Of a stretch of DNA of 64,000 nucleotides, positions 33,414-45,560 are shown one piece after another; the first letter of the stretch is position 1; every line of letters begins with the position of its first letter. Below the pieces are notes generated by a model that had not been told where the DNA came from, did no database searches, and saw only the letters and a list, made by a program, of their open reading frames with translations. Origin of the DNA: Mesocentrotus franciscanus (lineage: Eukaryota; Echinodermata; Echinoidea; Camarodonta; Strongylocentrotidae); contig CP137667.1 in NCBI GenBank assembly GCA_037976565.1, positions 620,001 through 684,000 of the forward strand, written 5' to 3'. A program made the position numbers and the translations under genes.

Positions 33414-34766
33414 TTAACCCTATATAGCCCGAGCTATTTTGAAACTGCACATGCTGGGGGGAGGGAGGCTTCTAAGGCTCCCCCTAAGATCTCGGCCGTA
33501 AAACGGCCGATCGCTGCGAAAATTTGCATGCATGTCAAGTGAAGTGTATAGAGTACTATGGTAATTTCAATTTTTTGAAAAATTCATTCCTTAAAGGGCA
33601 AGTCCACTCCAAAAATAACTGACTTTCAATAAAAGCAGAAAAATCAGACAAACCAATCAAAATAAGTTTGAGCAAAATCGGATAACTAATAAGAAAGTTA
33701 TGAATTTTGAAAAAGTATGTAAAACTATGGAACAATGAGAATCACAACACAAATTGCCAAGATGGTTATCAGTTTGTGACGTCATGTCCTCACAACTTAT
33801 CAATTGCTTTATATAGTTTAATCCCATTAATTTCTTTTTATCCCCAAAACTTGATTTCCCATGCCTTTGCCCAGGTTATATGATTTGTATCATATTGCAT
33901 GCATGACATTTCCCAAAATTTTATGAATTTTGAAGAATTGATACTATTTTCTGAATATTGTATATTCATAATTATTGATTTTTATATAAATAGTTTATCA
34001 AAATTCAATTTTTCATGATTTAACTGGACAAAAATTACTCTTTATTTGTGCATCCACACAAAAACATATTACTAACAATCTAACTTGGATGCTGGTGTGA
34101 AGAAATAAGATTCTTAGGGTGAAAATAGGAAATTTATATTATCAATATAAAGAAAATAATTAGTGGATAGTGAGGACCATACGTCACAGACTCATGAGTG
34201 AGTTGCCAATTTGTGTAGTGATTTTCAAAGTTTTTCATGTCATTAAAAATTCATAACTTTCTTATTAGTTATCCGATTTTGCTCAAACTTTTTTTGATTG
34301 GTTTGTCTGATTTTTCTGGTTCTATTGAAAGTAAGTTATTTTTGGAGTGGACTTGGGCTTTAAGTCATCTATTGTTTTGATAATTTATTATGTATTTCAA
34401 TGTTTTTTTAAATTATAAATGTATTTATTGTTTGTGTTGTTTTATTTCATTTCTAGCTATAATTCATCTATTGTGACCCCCAACACAAACACCTAAACTA
34501 TTCTTTTTTGGAAAAATGATATTTCCATATGTTTTGTACACAAACCACAAAAATGAGCAATTTTCGGGCTGACATGCAAAGACAAAATGTCACGTGACTT
34601 TGTAACCGTAGGTCCGATTTTTGAAAAAATTTGTTTCAAAAGATGCGCAAGACTCGAAAGAAAAAAGTCATAAAATTTCAGCGCAAGATTTCTTTGCGTT
34701 AAAAAATTATCGCGAAAAATGTAGAGGGGGCTTTAAAAAGCCCCCACCAAACTATATAGGGTTAAG
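33414..34766. mobile_element. TTAA element with ccctatatag termini, host to a nested MITE
   Basis: Ends are TTAA|ccctatatag (33414) and ctatataggg|TTAA (ending 34766). A CCC start plus TTAA duplication is typical of piggyBac-type elements. Without the nested MITE (33591-34363) it is only ~0.58 kb and non-coding. A second copy begins at 53703 with the same left end and shared interior (gaaaatttgcatgcatgtca; ttcaaaagatgcgcaagac). Confidence 0.85.
33591..34363. mobile_element. Intact TTAA MITE (aagtccactcc family)
   Basis: TTAA-flanked; termini agggcaagtccactccaaaa and ttggagtggacttgggctt pair as inverted repeats of roughly 100 bp. It serves as the uninterrupted reference for the copy at 7250-8954. 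There is no ORF. Confidence 0.9.
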
Positions 34767-35702
34767 CAAGTGAAACATGGGAGTCCTCAAGGGTCCTTAG
34801 GTGAAGAGGTGACCTACAGGCTTAAAATATTGTCTCATACATTCATAAGTTAGGTTTTGACTATAGACTGTTATGTTGATTACAGTTTACCTTCACATTC
34901 ATTGCCTTCCCTTAACCCTTACTGTTCTGGGAGCCCCCACACACACACACACACACATTTTTGGAGATTGCACGGAAACCACTTGGAATTTTAAATTGCT
35001 GTTTCATGGCTTTTTTCCCCTCAAGTCTTACGCACATTTTTGATACCCTTTTCGTCAAAATTGGATATACCTGTAAGGTGTTACATAACAATTAGTCATT
35101 AAAAAAGTGCTATAATTGCATATAAGTACCCAAGAGCCCCTTCCTGCCGCTTGTCATAATATTGCCATTATCATTTGATAGATAATTTCATTATCTTACA
35201 TTAGACACAAATTTCATTAAAATTGAGGCTCTTTTTGACAAATGACATGCAAAAAACGACTTTTATGTGAAATCAGGGTAAAAATAAAGGCCATTGACCT
35301 CTGGAGTCACCACCCACAAGACACAAGACATCACTTTTCAATATATTCATGTACAAGCAGAAATGTGAATACAGGTTTAGATGTATTTCTTCATATTAGA
35401 GGGAGATATGAATTGATATCAAATTGCTTTGATATGTTTCTCAAAGTAATTTGATGTATTCCGGAACAAAAGAATACATTAGAAATAAAACATATTAATA
35501 AAAATAAAACATACAAAACATAAAAGAAATAAAAAAACAATAAAATACATAAGAAAAAGAAATGATGAATTTCGAACTTTTTTTTCCTGATATGAGCAGT
35601 GATATGCAGATGGGTAGTGGAGAAACATTATTCTCCAGTGAGAAAGTTGGTGAAATGATTGCTTTTGGCTTTGCTCACAGTGCCAATTTGCATATTAGGA
35701 AA
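34767..35702. other. AT-rich intron sequence; (CA)n at 34938-34958
   Basis: A short CA microsatellite is present; otherwise no recognisable exon or element. Confidence 0.5.
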
Positions 35703-35960
35703 CAAGGGAAACGCTCTTGGCGGTCTCTCCTGCATTTAATACGCAATTCGATATGAGAATTTGAGGTTGGGACATTATTTATAGGCAGGGTGGCCCATTA
35801 GCAGGCCCCAAAAAATGAAATCCTCTGAATATAATCAGCATTTTAAAGTGAATATTGACTCAGAATCATCAGAAGAATTATTTACTATTATTTGTACCAA
35901 GATTGATAGCTTTCATGAAATATGAACAAATAACATAAGTTGATTTATTAATTCTCGTAT
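35703..35960. mobile_element. 5' fragment of HINE-like element 3
   Basis: aaacaagggaaacgctcttg and ggtctctcctgcattt match the first ~60 bp of the copies at 14551, 16135 and 17074. The following host-like segment (cagggtggcccattagcagg; gctttcatgaaatatgaaca) also matches copy a. No array or terminal hairpin follows, so it is truncated. Confidence 0.7.
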
Positions 35961-36221
35961 TAAAGATACTATGTCCCTTTTGCAGCCAACATCAAATTCT
36001 GAAAACAAATTGCAGGAATTATGACTGGATAACCCTTTAGTCCAAGGAGGTGCTCAAAATAGCCCAGTACAGGAAGGGTTAATCAGTTAATGGTTCCCAT
36101 TGGAAAAATATATTTACCGGTATGTAAAAAATGAATGAAAAAATATCTTTATGTAAAAAACGAATGATCGGAGGACAACCTCCAATGAAACTATGGAATG
36201 CAAAGTGAGTTTACTTCTTAC

Positions 36222-36395
36222 CCCATCAGGCCTATCGGGTATTTCACAGATCAGATCAAACATGAGCATCATGTTGATAATGTTATCGAGCTGATCATGG
36301 TCTCCTTTATGTTCCTCCCAGACAGCTTGGATCAATTCTATACTAAGAATACCCTTTTCCATGAGCTTTCTCCAATATTTGGCTAGGTCCCCTTC
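36222..36395 (-). CDS. ROCO-death gene, exon B: COR domain
   Basis: The acceptor is ATGATCTAG (AG 36397-36396) and the donor is GATGGG|GTAAGAAGT, near consensus. The exon is 174 bp, 58 codons, phase 0 on both sides, matching A and C. It encodes EGDLAKYWRKLMEKGILS, IELIQAVWEEHKGDHDQLDN, and MLMFDLICEIPD. This matches the winged-helix part of COR (W-x-x-L-x-x-x-G-I-L, then L-x-x-L-M-x-x-F-D-L/E-I/L-C). A plus-strand frame over the same bases is a shadow. Confidence 0.85.
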
Positions 36396-37139
36396 CTAGA
36401 TCATAAATAAAGGTAAAGAAATGTTGAGCATATAATTATTTCAAAAATGTTTCAAAATGTATATATTACAAGTGCTGGTCCAAAAAAAGAAATAATAGAG
36501 CAATAGCTTAACGTTACCAGATATGAATTTGATGCGTTTATTTGCTCCCATATATACAAATATACAAATGTCTAGTTGTTGAATCATGAGATAGAGTATA
36601 AAACAAAACATGTGAAAGTCTTTGCTCATTGTCAAATCCAAATGTTGTAAAATTCTGGTCATTAATTTCTAACCCCCCTCCCCTGGCAGAAATTTCAAAT
36701 CATTGTCTTTCTGGCATTATGCACCGATTTAAAATCTCTCATCAACAATGAAAGAGGAAGCTTTATTTTTATTTTTATTACTGCATCTGAAAGTTGACTC
36801 TTACAATAAGCCATAAGGAACCACTTTATAATAAACTCTACAAATTATAAGTTATTGTTTATCAGTTCTTGTACAACTCTAAAGGTTTGAAGAGTAGCAT
36901 ATAAACATAACAAAATGCTACAGAAACACCAAGGTTTAATGACGGTAGAGGGTTGGGGAGGGGGAAGGGACGAAAGTTGACTGAAATCTTCCTTATACTG
37001 GACACCATGATGGCTGAGGTTATTTTATAGTCTGGTTATACCATAATTCATCAGAAATTGTGGCAAAAAATATATATATTAAAACAAATATACATATTAT
37101 TCCTAGTGAAATGATAAGGTCGCTGCATTAGTTTGCTGT
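36396..37139. other. Intron sequence, nothing recognised
   Basis: AT-rich, without coding frames, arrays or inverted termini that I could identify. Confidence 0.5.
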
Positions 37140-38440
37140 GCTAGCATTTTTGCCCTTCCGGCATTTTACAAAATCTGACCCTTGCTTGTACTGATGAATA
37201 TTCAAAATTTAACTATCAGACAATAAGCATTCCTTTATACAGTGTACATGCAAAAGTATAGTATTTTGATCTGAGAAGCACATCAACACTTTGGGAACAC
37301 CACAAGGCTTCTTTGTATTCCTTTTTTTTACGGGAAATCACATTTTGTTATTTATTCTTTGCTTTTGTATTACTCTTACAAGGAAAAGAAAGACATGGAT
37401 ATTATTATGTCATGATATGCACATTTCTATTTTTGCAACATTTTATTTAATCATGTTTCAAATCATAGATACTTCTGATCGGCAAAGATCCTGCCCCTAG
37501 TAGCGACGGCTGGTCAAATCGTGAAGGGATTCACTAGAAATGTTTTATTTTCCATGCCTTCTTAAGAATTCCCCACAGATGAGGCTCGTTTGTCATTGCT
37601 TGATCGTTATTTTCTCGAACCCTCTTGTTCAACTTTTCACATAGCGGCTCTATTGGATTTAGATCCTGGGGCAAGTTGGGGCGGCCAATCTACGATTTTC
37701 AGGACCCATTGCTTTTCTTATTTTCTCCACATAGTTTTTTTTTACACAGCTTTGGAATAATTTGGGTCGTTGTCCTGCTGGAAGACAAATTGGTCCTCAA
37801 TCAGACATTCGTCTTCCAGCAGAACAACAACCCAAAATATTCCTGAAAGCTGTGTAAAGTCTCCCTGGAAAAAAAAAGGGATGGGGTCCAGAAAGCCAGT
37901 CTCAAGATGTGAATCTAATGGAGCTGCTATGGGAAGAGCTGGACAGGAGGGTCTGAGAAAAATGACAAACTAGTGAGCCTCATTTGTGGTTGATTCTTCA
38001 GAAAGCATGGCAAGACATTTCCAGTGAACACCTCCACAGCTGGCCAGCCGGATTTCCAGGGTGTGCCATGCTGTGATCGCTGCCAGGGCAGGGTCATTGA
38101 TGAAAAATCTCTATGATTCTATACATGATCAAATAAAACTTTGAAATGTAAAGAAATTTGCATGTCATGTCATACCAATTTTAATTTAGGCATTCTTTTC
38201 CCTGTAATAGTTAAGAGTAACACAAAAGCAAAGAATAAACACTGAAAAATTATTTCCCTTGAACAAAAAGTGTTGTGGTGTTCCCAAAGTGTTGATGTGC
38301 GTTTTGAATCAAAATACTAAAGTTCTGCATGAGTAAAAGAACGCTCAAATTGTCTATCAGTCAATAAATTCTGAAAATTCATTAGTACAAACAAGGGTAA
38401 GATTTTGTAGAATGCCGCAAGGGCGAAAATGCTCTTTTTT
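37140..38440. mobile_element. Tc1-like fold-back with two inverted transposase fragments
   Basis: Two arms of about 650 bp pair across a centre near 37795. Outer arms share gcccttccggcattttac-like sequence, and nearer the centre aacactttgggaacaccaca pairs with its complement near 38272. Each arm contains the C-terminal part of a Tc1-type transposase, reading away from the centre: plus strand FQQNNNPKYS (37805 on) and QKAWQDISSEHLHSW (about 37998-38042); minus strand FQQDNDPNYSK (37780 down) and WPPQLAPGS (about 37680). FQQDNDPKH and WPPQSPDLNPIE surround the second and third catalytic acidic residues in Tc1. Both fragments have stops. Confidence 0.75.
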
Positions 38441-38911
38441 GTGGGGGGGTGGGGGTAGGTTGCCTTTTTTTAACACATGACTGCTTCCTGAAATGCTTTA
38501 AAATTGTGCCAACTTCAATGCTGATGTTATTTCAGTTTGATACCAAATTGTTGCAGTACCATGAATATGAAGTTAATTAAAATTGTGAGTGATTGTGAAA
38601 AATCAGTTTTGATTACAGGTGAACCCAACATTTTTAGAAGGCAGTGTATACATGCATATATACATGCACATATATATAAATATACATGTGTGTGTGTGTG
38701 TATGTAATATATTCACACACACACACATGTTCGCGCCCCCACATCCTCAGAGCAATCAAACGGTACAACATATATTATCATTAAATCAATTTCTTACTTT
38801 GTTTTCCTCTTTTTACATTTCCTTCCTCCCATTCTTCATTTCTCATCTATTTTTCCTCTACTTTTCTTCTGTCTTTGAATATTTATTACACAATTTAAAA
38901 CGAAAGTAAAC
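38441..38911. other. Intron; TG/CA microsatellite near 38688-38725
   Basis: Contains a (TG)n and a (CA)n run and C/T-rich sequence just before exon A's 3' end; no other feature. Confidence 0.5.
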
Positions 38912-38923
38912 AATTTTTCGAAC

Positions 38924-39106
38924 CATTTTCTTGTCATCCATGACTGTTATGATATTACTGACGATGCTGTTCAGAAACTGTGGCTTAAGTACAATAAGCT
39001 CACATCCCTGGTGATATAAGAGGTGTCCTATGTCATGGTAGAACTTTAGAACGGCATACACTTCTTTGAGGTCGTTGATTCCCAAAGTTTTCATTGTTGA
39101 GTGTGC
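38924..39106 (-). CDS. ROCO-death gene, exon A: start of the COR domain
   Basis: The acceptor is TTTTTACACAG (AG 39108-39107) and the exon is entered in phase 0. It encodes AHSTMKTLGINDLKEVYAVL and KFYHDIGHLLYHQGCELIVL, then KPQFLNSIVSNIITVM. F-H-D-I-G-x-L-L-Y-x(n)-L-x-P-Q-x-L is the signature opening of the COR domain in ROCO proteins. The donor is uncertain: ATG|GTTCGA (end 38924) and ATT|GTTTAC (end 38912) both keep phase 0 into exon B, and neither is strong. The ROC GTPase should precede this but is not found up to 64 kb. Only ~180 bp upstream lies the LTR retrotransposon. Confidence 0.8.
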
Positions 39107-41047
39107 CTGTGTAAAAATATAATCAAAACAAGTCTGTGACCAATTGTGTTACCGGTATATGTACCGAATAGCGTTAACATTCTGAAAGCTCACTCATTAT
39201 CAATGCAATTTGCACTATTGCGAGTGTGCATTCCATAAAATATCACACTTCTGTTCTTCAGATTTTCCTGTATTTTGTTTATACATGTGTGGGAAAGTGG
39301 ATTTCTATTTATTTTTGTTTACGGACTACCTTACAACATTGTAGGCGTAGTTGGACAACATTATATGCAAAGTATCAAATCACTGTGTACTTGAAAAGAA
39401 ACTTCTCAAGGACAAAATAGTCCCTCAATTACGTCTTTATTTGGTTCAGACAAATTATGTATTTCGTACAAAAACGCTTATTTTTGTATGTGTGAATTAA
39501 GATCAGGTGTACTATTGTGTATTGTACGCTTTTAAATCAATGAGTAATTTTACGGAAGGATACGAGAAAGTAGTTCTTGTTTTGGTCACGTCACTGCGTT
39601 GACATACATTCATGTACTGTAGAGACTAGGCAGACTGTAGGCACTGACGAGAACAGGGTGAACGAAGGAGGCTCTGTCTCGTGTGTGTCGGGAGTGATGT
39701 GAAATCTCTAGCTTCTGTCATTTACAGTCCTTAAGGCATGTAGTGGATAATTAAATATTGTAAATGATATTACGTTTAATAGTGAATTGATGAGGACAGT
39801 GTCATTATTTTTATGGAAGTTTATCAAAGCTCAGAAATTCATTGTTTGGTTACAACACGAGTTTGACTCAAAATGTGGAATGTCTGTACATTATGCCTGA
39901 GGTTATTTCACTTTTATCAAGTAACAATTTCTCAATGAGATAGAGATATTGAAAATGTAATGATATGTCTAGTGAACCACTTATTCAGAATTAAAGTGAA
40001 ACTCATACAATTGTTTGAATACGATGTAATTTAATGTCAAAACTTACAAGAGTTCAGTAATGTTTTGACGTTTGATATCATTCAGTAAATGCGGCCATGT
40101 GTATGCCGTTACATTAGGGCATAGTAAAAATGCACGTGCAAGGTTTGTTTACATCTTAGTCTTGAAATTCAGACTCTTATTAGATAATGGTGTTTTATCA
40201 AAGCAAAACCTAAATAGTAAACCCATACTAGATGATATATATATTGTATTGATTTTAGGTCTACAGTCAGGGACCTGAGTGAGGGAGTGACCGGTAGACA
40301 ATGGTCACTGGTGAGGTGGTCTGCAGTGAGACTTGATGTGTTACTAGTAGCCACTGGTGAGGAGGTCTGCAGTAAGATACCTGAGATAGGTAGGCATTGA
40401 TGTAGAATGTGTAGTGTACTGAACAGTAACTGAGACAAACAAATGTAATATATTCATGCATCTATCTCCTTATAATTAATTCATTTGTTATGTGAGAAGC
40501 AGAGGTATAATGCTTTTATGTATAGAGATGTGGCTTATTTTCTTTATCATATGCCAAGTTATGACCACAGAAATGGTTGTCAAATATATGGAGATAATAT
40601 TTGAGTGACTATACATGTATATTGTTTAGTAGATTTAAAGGTTTATAGTGTGATCACTAATTACAGAGATCTTCTGTTAGATTCAATTTGTAACTAGTTA
40701 TTCTGGTTGAAATGATAATATGAGATGTAGATCTTACTATTATTGATCATGATTGTTAGAAATGTTGTTTACAGTACGAGGATAACTGTGACTGGATTAT
40801 AGGTGTTGTCTGTTCCCAGAGAGACTTACCTGGAGAAAAGGTTGACGTAACCTGTGCGTATGTGTATGCTGTGTAATTACCTGGCATACCTCGTCAGGGG
40901 GCAAGCGATTTGGACGAGCAAGGGGGTGTTGGGTGGAAGGGGTGAAGGGGGACTAGGGGTTGTCCCAATAACACAGTAGGGATCTTGTCGATATTAATAT
41001 TTGCGATCGGGCGACTTCATATCTTTGGTCTATTTTGATTTAAAAGA

Positions 41048-41337
41048 AAAATTATCATTAAAAAAAAGTTAAATGTATTGAATTTTGACAAAATCAGTGG
41101 TTAACTTATAACTGGTAATGACAATGTTTCTATTAACGTACTTCGATTATTCCTCTTTGAAGAAGCTATTGACATATTATGTTCCCAATTCTGCATATTT
41201 GGAGATGTAAAAATTATCATTAAAAAAAGTTAAATGTAATGAATTTTGACAATTCTATTAACGTACTTCTATTAATCCCCTTTGAAGAAGCTATTGACAT
41301 ATTATGTTCCCAATTCTGCATATTTGGAGATGTAAAA
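41048..41337. repeat. Two-copy tandem duplication inside the LTR insertion
   Basis: aaattatcattaaaaaaa through ttctgcatatttggagatgt (41048-41209) recurs at 41210-41337 with a ~35 bp internal deletion. Confidence 0.8.
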
Positions 41338-42097
41338 AAGTGTATTTGACATTGAATTGAATTGTATTGATTTGCATTTGTTTCATTTCCACATGCATGA
41401 ATATTCAGAATATATGCCTCTATTCACTCAATAAAAATAAATGTAGTAAAGTGAGAAAAAAATGTAACAGTAAAATGATATATCACTAGATATAGGAGAA
41501 ATCACGCACTGGGAAGGTACATACAGAGGCGGATCCAGCCGGCGGCGAGGGGCGATTCATAAGAAAATATTTAGCGGCGTTCACCACGCACGGACAGGGG
41601 ATGTGCCCCTGAGAAGCTGAAGAAAAATTGAATTTTCAAACTCAATTTGTGCGATTTGGTGTATAGTTTCCTAGTATCTCAGGTATCACTTGATTGTCAA
41701 AACCAGTCAGTACGAGACTAGGACAGCAGTTGGGATGGGCAGACAGCAATCACTTGCGTCGGGCTTCAGCTTCAAACACCTTACATCAGGCCCGGGGAAC
41801 GTTTTTCAAAGTGGGGGGAGTGGCTAAAGTATTTACGTTCAGGTAGAGCGTAGCGGAGTGTAAATTGGCGTGGGGTCAGGGGCGGAGCCCAAATTCAGAG
41901 GTTTTAGCAGGCCAGGGGCGGCGGAGCGTCATTCATAGTGGGGGAGCACCAACAGTAAAGGCGCTTTCCGGAAAAGGGGCACCTATAAAGGGAAACCTCA
42001 AAGCCAAAATATACAACTTTTTAGACATTGGTATTTACCCCTACATTGAGAGTACATTATCAGGGATGATTTCAATGTTTGTTTCTCTCTTTACATG

Positions 42098-44872
42098 TAG
42101 GCTAGGAAAGATATTACATTTTTTAGGTAAACGTCAAACAAATTGCAATAAATTTTTGCCACTGCAATGCATTTTAGTAAGGTCCCCAAAATGACATACT
42201 AAAAGTCCAAAAAAATCCAATTAGTGGAAGTGTCCCTAATTTGCATGAATCCAATATGGCCGCTATTTCGAGGATTTTCACATAGATTTTGTCATATTTT
42301 TCAACTTGTATAGGCTGTTGTGGCTCTCAAGGAGTAGGAAAAGTGATCTGCTGTACATTTTGTATCAACTAAAATACCCATATACTACAGGTACATCACA
42401 CACCTGAAACAAATCTCCCGCACACCCACACCCACACAATCCAACATGTGATTTATGCTCAATTTATGACCTTAGCAGATGATTTTATTTCATTATGCGC
42501 TAGACAAATATCATGTCATTTTAATTATATTGAAAAAAACTAAGACAAAAATATTCAGAAAAACTGGCCCTTATGAGTATTCGTACAAACACAAGAGCTG
42601 TCGGTAGGGCTCTGTAGGGGTACAGCCTGTACCTTACATTATCCTCATTGTCATTGGAATTAGAAGTTGTTCTCAGTGCAACAGTTTACTTAATTTTAGA
42701 GAGGTGACTAACAGAAGCAAACATTGTATGCTAATGGCTCATCACAGTACAAGTATCCATATTACTGCGGTCACTATTTTTTGGTCAAATATTCAACTAA
42801 GTTAGACCTGTAAGCTTTTATTGTGTGATATCCATGATGCCTAATTCATAGTCATTCATTGTAAAAAAAAAGTCCCCTCTTGAACAACTGCTAACAGACA
42901 GCATCTTCCTGATCTTCATTGTCATGATTGTGATGTAGCAACTGAGGAAGAGCAGATTCCTGGAATTAATTGTGATACAGCAAAAGTTTAAAGCCACAGT
43001 TCTTGTCGGTGATGACACAAACCTTCTAATCTTGCTGATCTTCTACGCTGATCTGAATGCAAAGGACTTCTTTTTTGCACCTGAGCCCAAGGCAAACTCC
43101 AAGAAGAACCGTACATGGAATGTCAAACAGCTGAAGGAAACTCTAGGAAGTAGTGTGTGTGACTACTTTCTCTTTGCCATGTGCTTCTGGGCTGCGACAC
43201 GTCTCGCATATTTGGACTAGGGAAAGGCGTAGCACTGAAGAAAATCATGAAGAATGACGACTTCTGTGAGCTTACCATGGTATTTAGTCAGCCGGCATCA
43301 GACCTGAAGGAGACCATTATTCCAGTTGGAGAGAAGGCACTTGTATGCCTGACTGCCTGTATGGTGGTGACTCAATAGAAGATTGCGTAAAGGTATCACC
43401 AATCTTGTCTGCCTTAGAAGCAAAGACTTTGCAACCAACTTCAGCAGCAGGAAAGTTTCACAGTCTGCGTGTGTACTATCAGATATTAGAATGGAAAGGA
43501 ATGGCAGACAGCCTGACATCGGGAAACTGAGTTGGCAGGTCATGGATGGGAAGTATCTTCCAATAAAAACTGATAAAACACCAGCACCCGCATCACTCCT
43601 TAAGGTCATCAGATTTGGATGCAAGAAAGACTGTGCAGCCAAGAAATGCACGTGCTGGAAGTATGACCTCCAATGTTCAACAGCCTGCACTGATTTTCGT
43701 GGCACTAGTTGCAGCAACTCACCACCCTTATAGGCCTACCTAGAACTTGATGATACTACTGATCAGCATGCGACGTATGTTTGCTGGAGACTACCAACTC
43801 TAATCAACTTAAAATATGTATACTAAACTGTAGGCCTCATGATCTGCATCCTGTAATAACAACTGCACTGGGATTGTAAACCTTATAGCTGCTCTGAAAT
43901 GCACTGTAAGGTGAGAATCAACACAAAATTATGCAAATTAACCCACTTAAAAAAAATGTATGTGTATGTATGCAAAGTAAAGAACCTAATTATGATAATT
44001 TGAAATATCAAAATATTTTTACAACATGAATAAGTGTTGTCGCAATTATTCTGAATGTAACATAGGACAAGAAATGTAATTATAATAAATTCTCTACAAA
44101 AATGTTTAATTTAGCAGCCATTTTGAATTTAAGCAAATTAAAACACTCAACCAGGCATATGAAACCTTTTGCAAACAAAATAATTCATGGAAATAACATT
44201 TTAGATTTCAAAGTACACTAAAAGTATGCTAAAAGGTATGTATGGTGAATATTTTGACCAAATCTTGGAGAAAACCTTAGATTTGGCGGCCATTTTGGAT
44301 TTATGTAAATAAGACACAATTAGTCCACTACACGGATAATGTAAGGTACAGACTACAGGCTGTACCCCTACATATCCCTACCAACAGCTCTTGTGTTTGT
44401 ACGGATACTCATAAGGGCCAGTTTTTCTGAATATTTTTGTCTAGTTTTTTTCAATATAAAATGACATGATATTTGTCTAGTGCATAATGAGAGAACATCA
44501 TCTGCTAAGGTAATAAATTGAGCATAAATTACATGTTGGATTGTGTGGGTGTGGGTGTGCGGAGATTTGTTTCGGGTGTGTGATGTACCTGTAGTATATG
44601 GGTATTTTAGTTGATACAAAAAGTACAGCAGATCACTTTTCCTACTCCTTTAGTGCCACAACAGCCTATACAAGTTGAAAAATATGACAAAATCTATGTG
44701 AAAATCCTCGAAATAGCGGCCATATTGGATTTATGCAAATTAGGGACACTTCCACTACTTGGATTTTTTTGGACTGTTAGTATGTCATTTTGGGGACCTT
44801 ACTAAAATGCGTTGCAGTGAAAAATATTTTATTGCAATTTGTTTGACCTCAAAACACAATATTCCTAGCCTA
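42098..44872 (+). mobile_element. Long-TIR DNA transposon, Academ-like
   Basis: Inverted terminal repeats of about 545 bp (42098-42644 and 44334-44872) begin taggctagg...cctagccta. Examples are aaaatgcattttagtaagg-type sequence against its complement at about 44790-44815, and the long caca/tgtg-rich block near 42415-42440 and 44545-44575. ATG flanks both outer ends (42095-42097, 44873-44875), a possible 3 bp target duplication. The 1.7 kb interior encodes one broken protein with an XPG-like nuclease motif and a CXC-type cysteine cluster. Academ transposons are reported to have 3-4 bp duplications and an XPG-like nuclease plus Cys-rich domain and helicase. I see no helicase part, so this would be an internally deleted copy. 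Confidence 0.65.
42960..43733 (+). pseudogene. XPG-like nuclease / CXC cysteine-rich protein remnant
   Basis: Three overlapping frames on the plus strand give one family. 42972-43220 has TVLVGDDTNLLILLIF, the acidic motif of XPG/PIN-like nucleases. 43181-43378 has LLGCDTSRIFGLGKG, the second conserved GCDTTSR-x-G-x-GK motif. 43383-43733 runs through KFHSLRVYYQ-type sequence (adjacent frame) to APASLLKVIRFGCKKDC and KCTCWKYDLQCSTACTD, a CxC-rich tail like tesmin/TSO1 CXC modules. At least two frameshifts separate the pieces. Similar proteins are abundant in invertebrate genomes as transposon-associated genes (family knowledge). This copy is dead. Confidence 0.7.
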
Positions 44873-45169
44873 ATGGTCCAAGATACTGTTTAAGCATCAT
44901 ACATGTACTTAATAGCAGTTGGTTGTGATGGTTAGAATATTTATTTGCGAGCGAACTATCAGAGATTTGTGAGGTCGCAGTGCAAAAAATTACATCTTTT
45001 AAAGAGGAAAAAACAATCCTGATGGGGTTTTAAGCACAAGCTAATCATGAAAGACTTAAAAGATCTTTAATAAGAAACATAATTATATCAATTTTAAATA
45101 CGACGGCGTAGGAGCCAGATTTGGGTGAAATTAAAGAAAAAAATTTTTCTCTTAATCGCTTTAAATTAG

Positions 45170-45560
45170 GAGCACTTTTTATGGGGAAAGGAAAAGGGGG
45201 CACATATCCCAAGGGAAAAGGACGCTTACTAGAAAAGAAAAAGAGCACATGTCAAAGTAAAAAGGGGAATTACCAGAGGTGAAAATGGGGCACTCCTCAC
45301 ACTTAATAAGGGGCACTTATGATAACGGAAAAAGTGCAATTATCAGAAGGAAAATGGTACTAATTAGAAAGGATAAGTTCAAGTTCAAGTTAATTTTATT
45401 CAAAGATTACATCGATCAAGGGGCACGTGTCAAAATAAAAGGGGCAACTATCAGAGATGAAAAGGGGCACTTATTACAGAGTTAAAGGGGACACCTCTCA
45501 AATATGAATAAGGGCACTCATCGGAGATTTTTTTTAAAGGGGCACTTAATTGAAAAAAAG
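45170..45560. repeat. Degenerate short-unit repeat (aaaaggggcac type)
   Basis: About a dozen irregularly spaced copies of aaaggggcac(t/g) with 15-35 bp between them. A further copy lies left of the Academ-like element (ggaaaaggggcacctataaa, about 41970), which suggests the Academ-like element landed in this repeat region. Confidence 0.7.

Noticed and set aside
33052..33450. 132-codon minus-strand ORF at the DIRS 5' end
   Set aside because: Runs through the inverted terminal repeat and out into host DNA; no domain and not conserved in the second DIRS element.
43298..43717. 139-codon minus-strand ORF
   Set aside because: Antisense shadow of the XPG-like/CXC remnant, whose conserved motifs are all on the plus strand.
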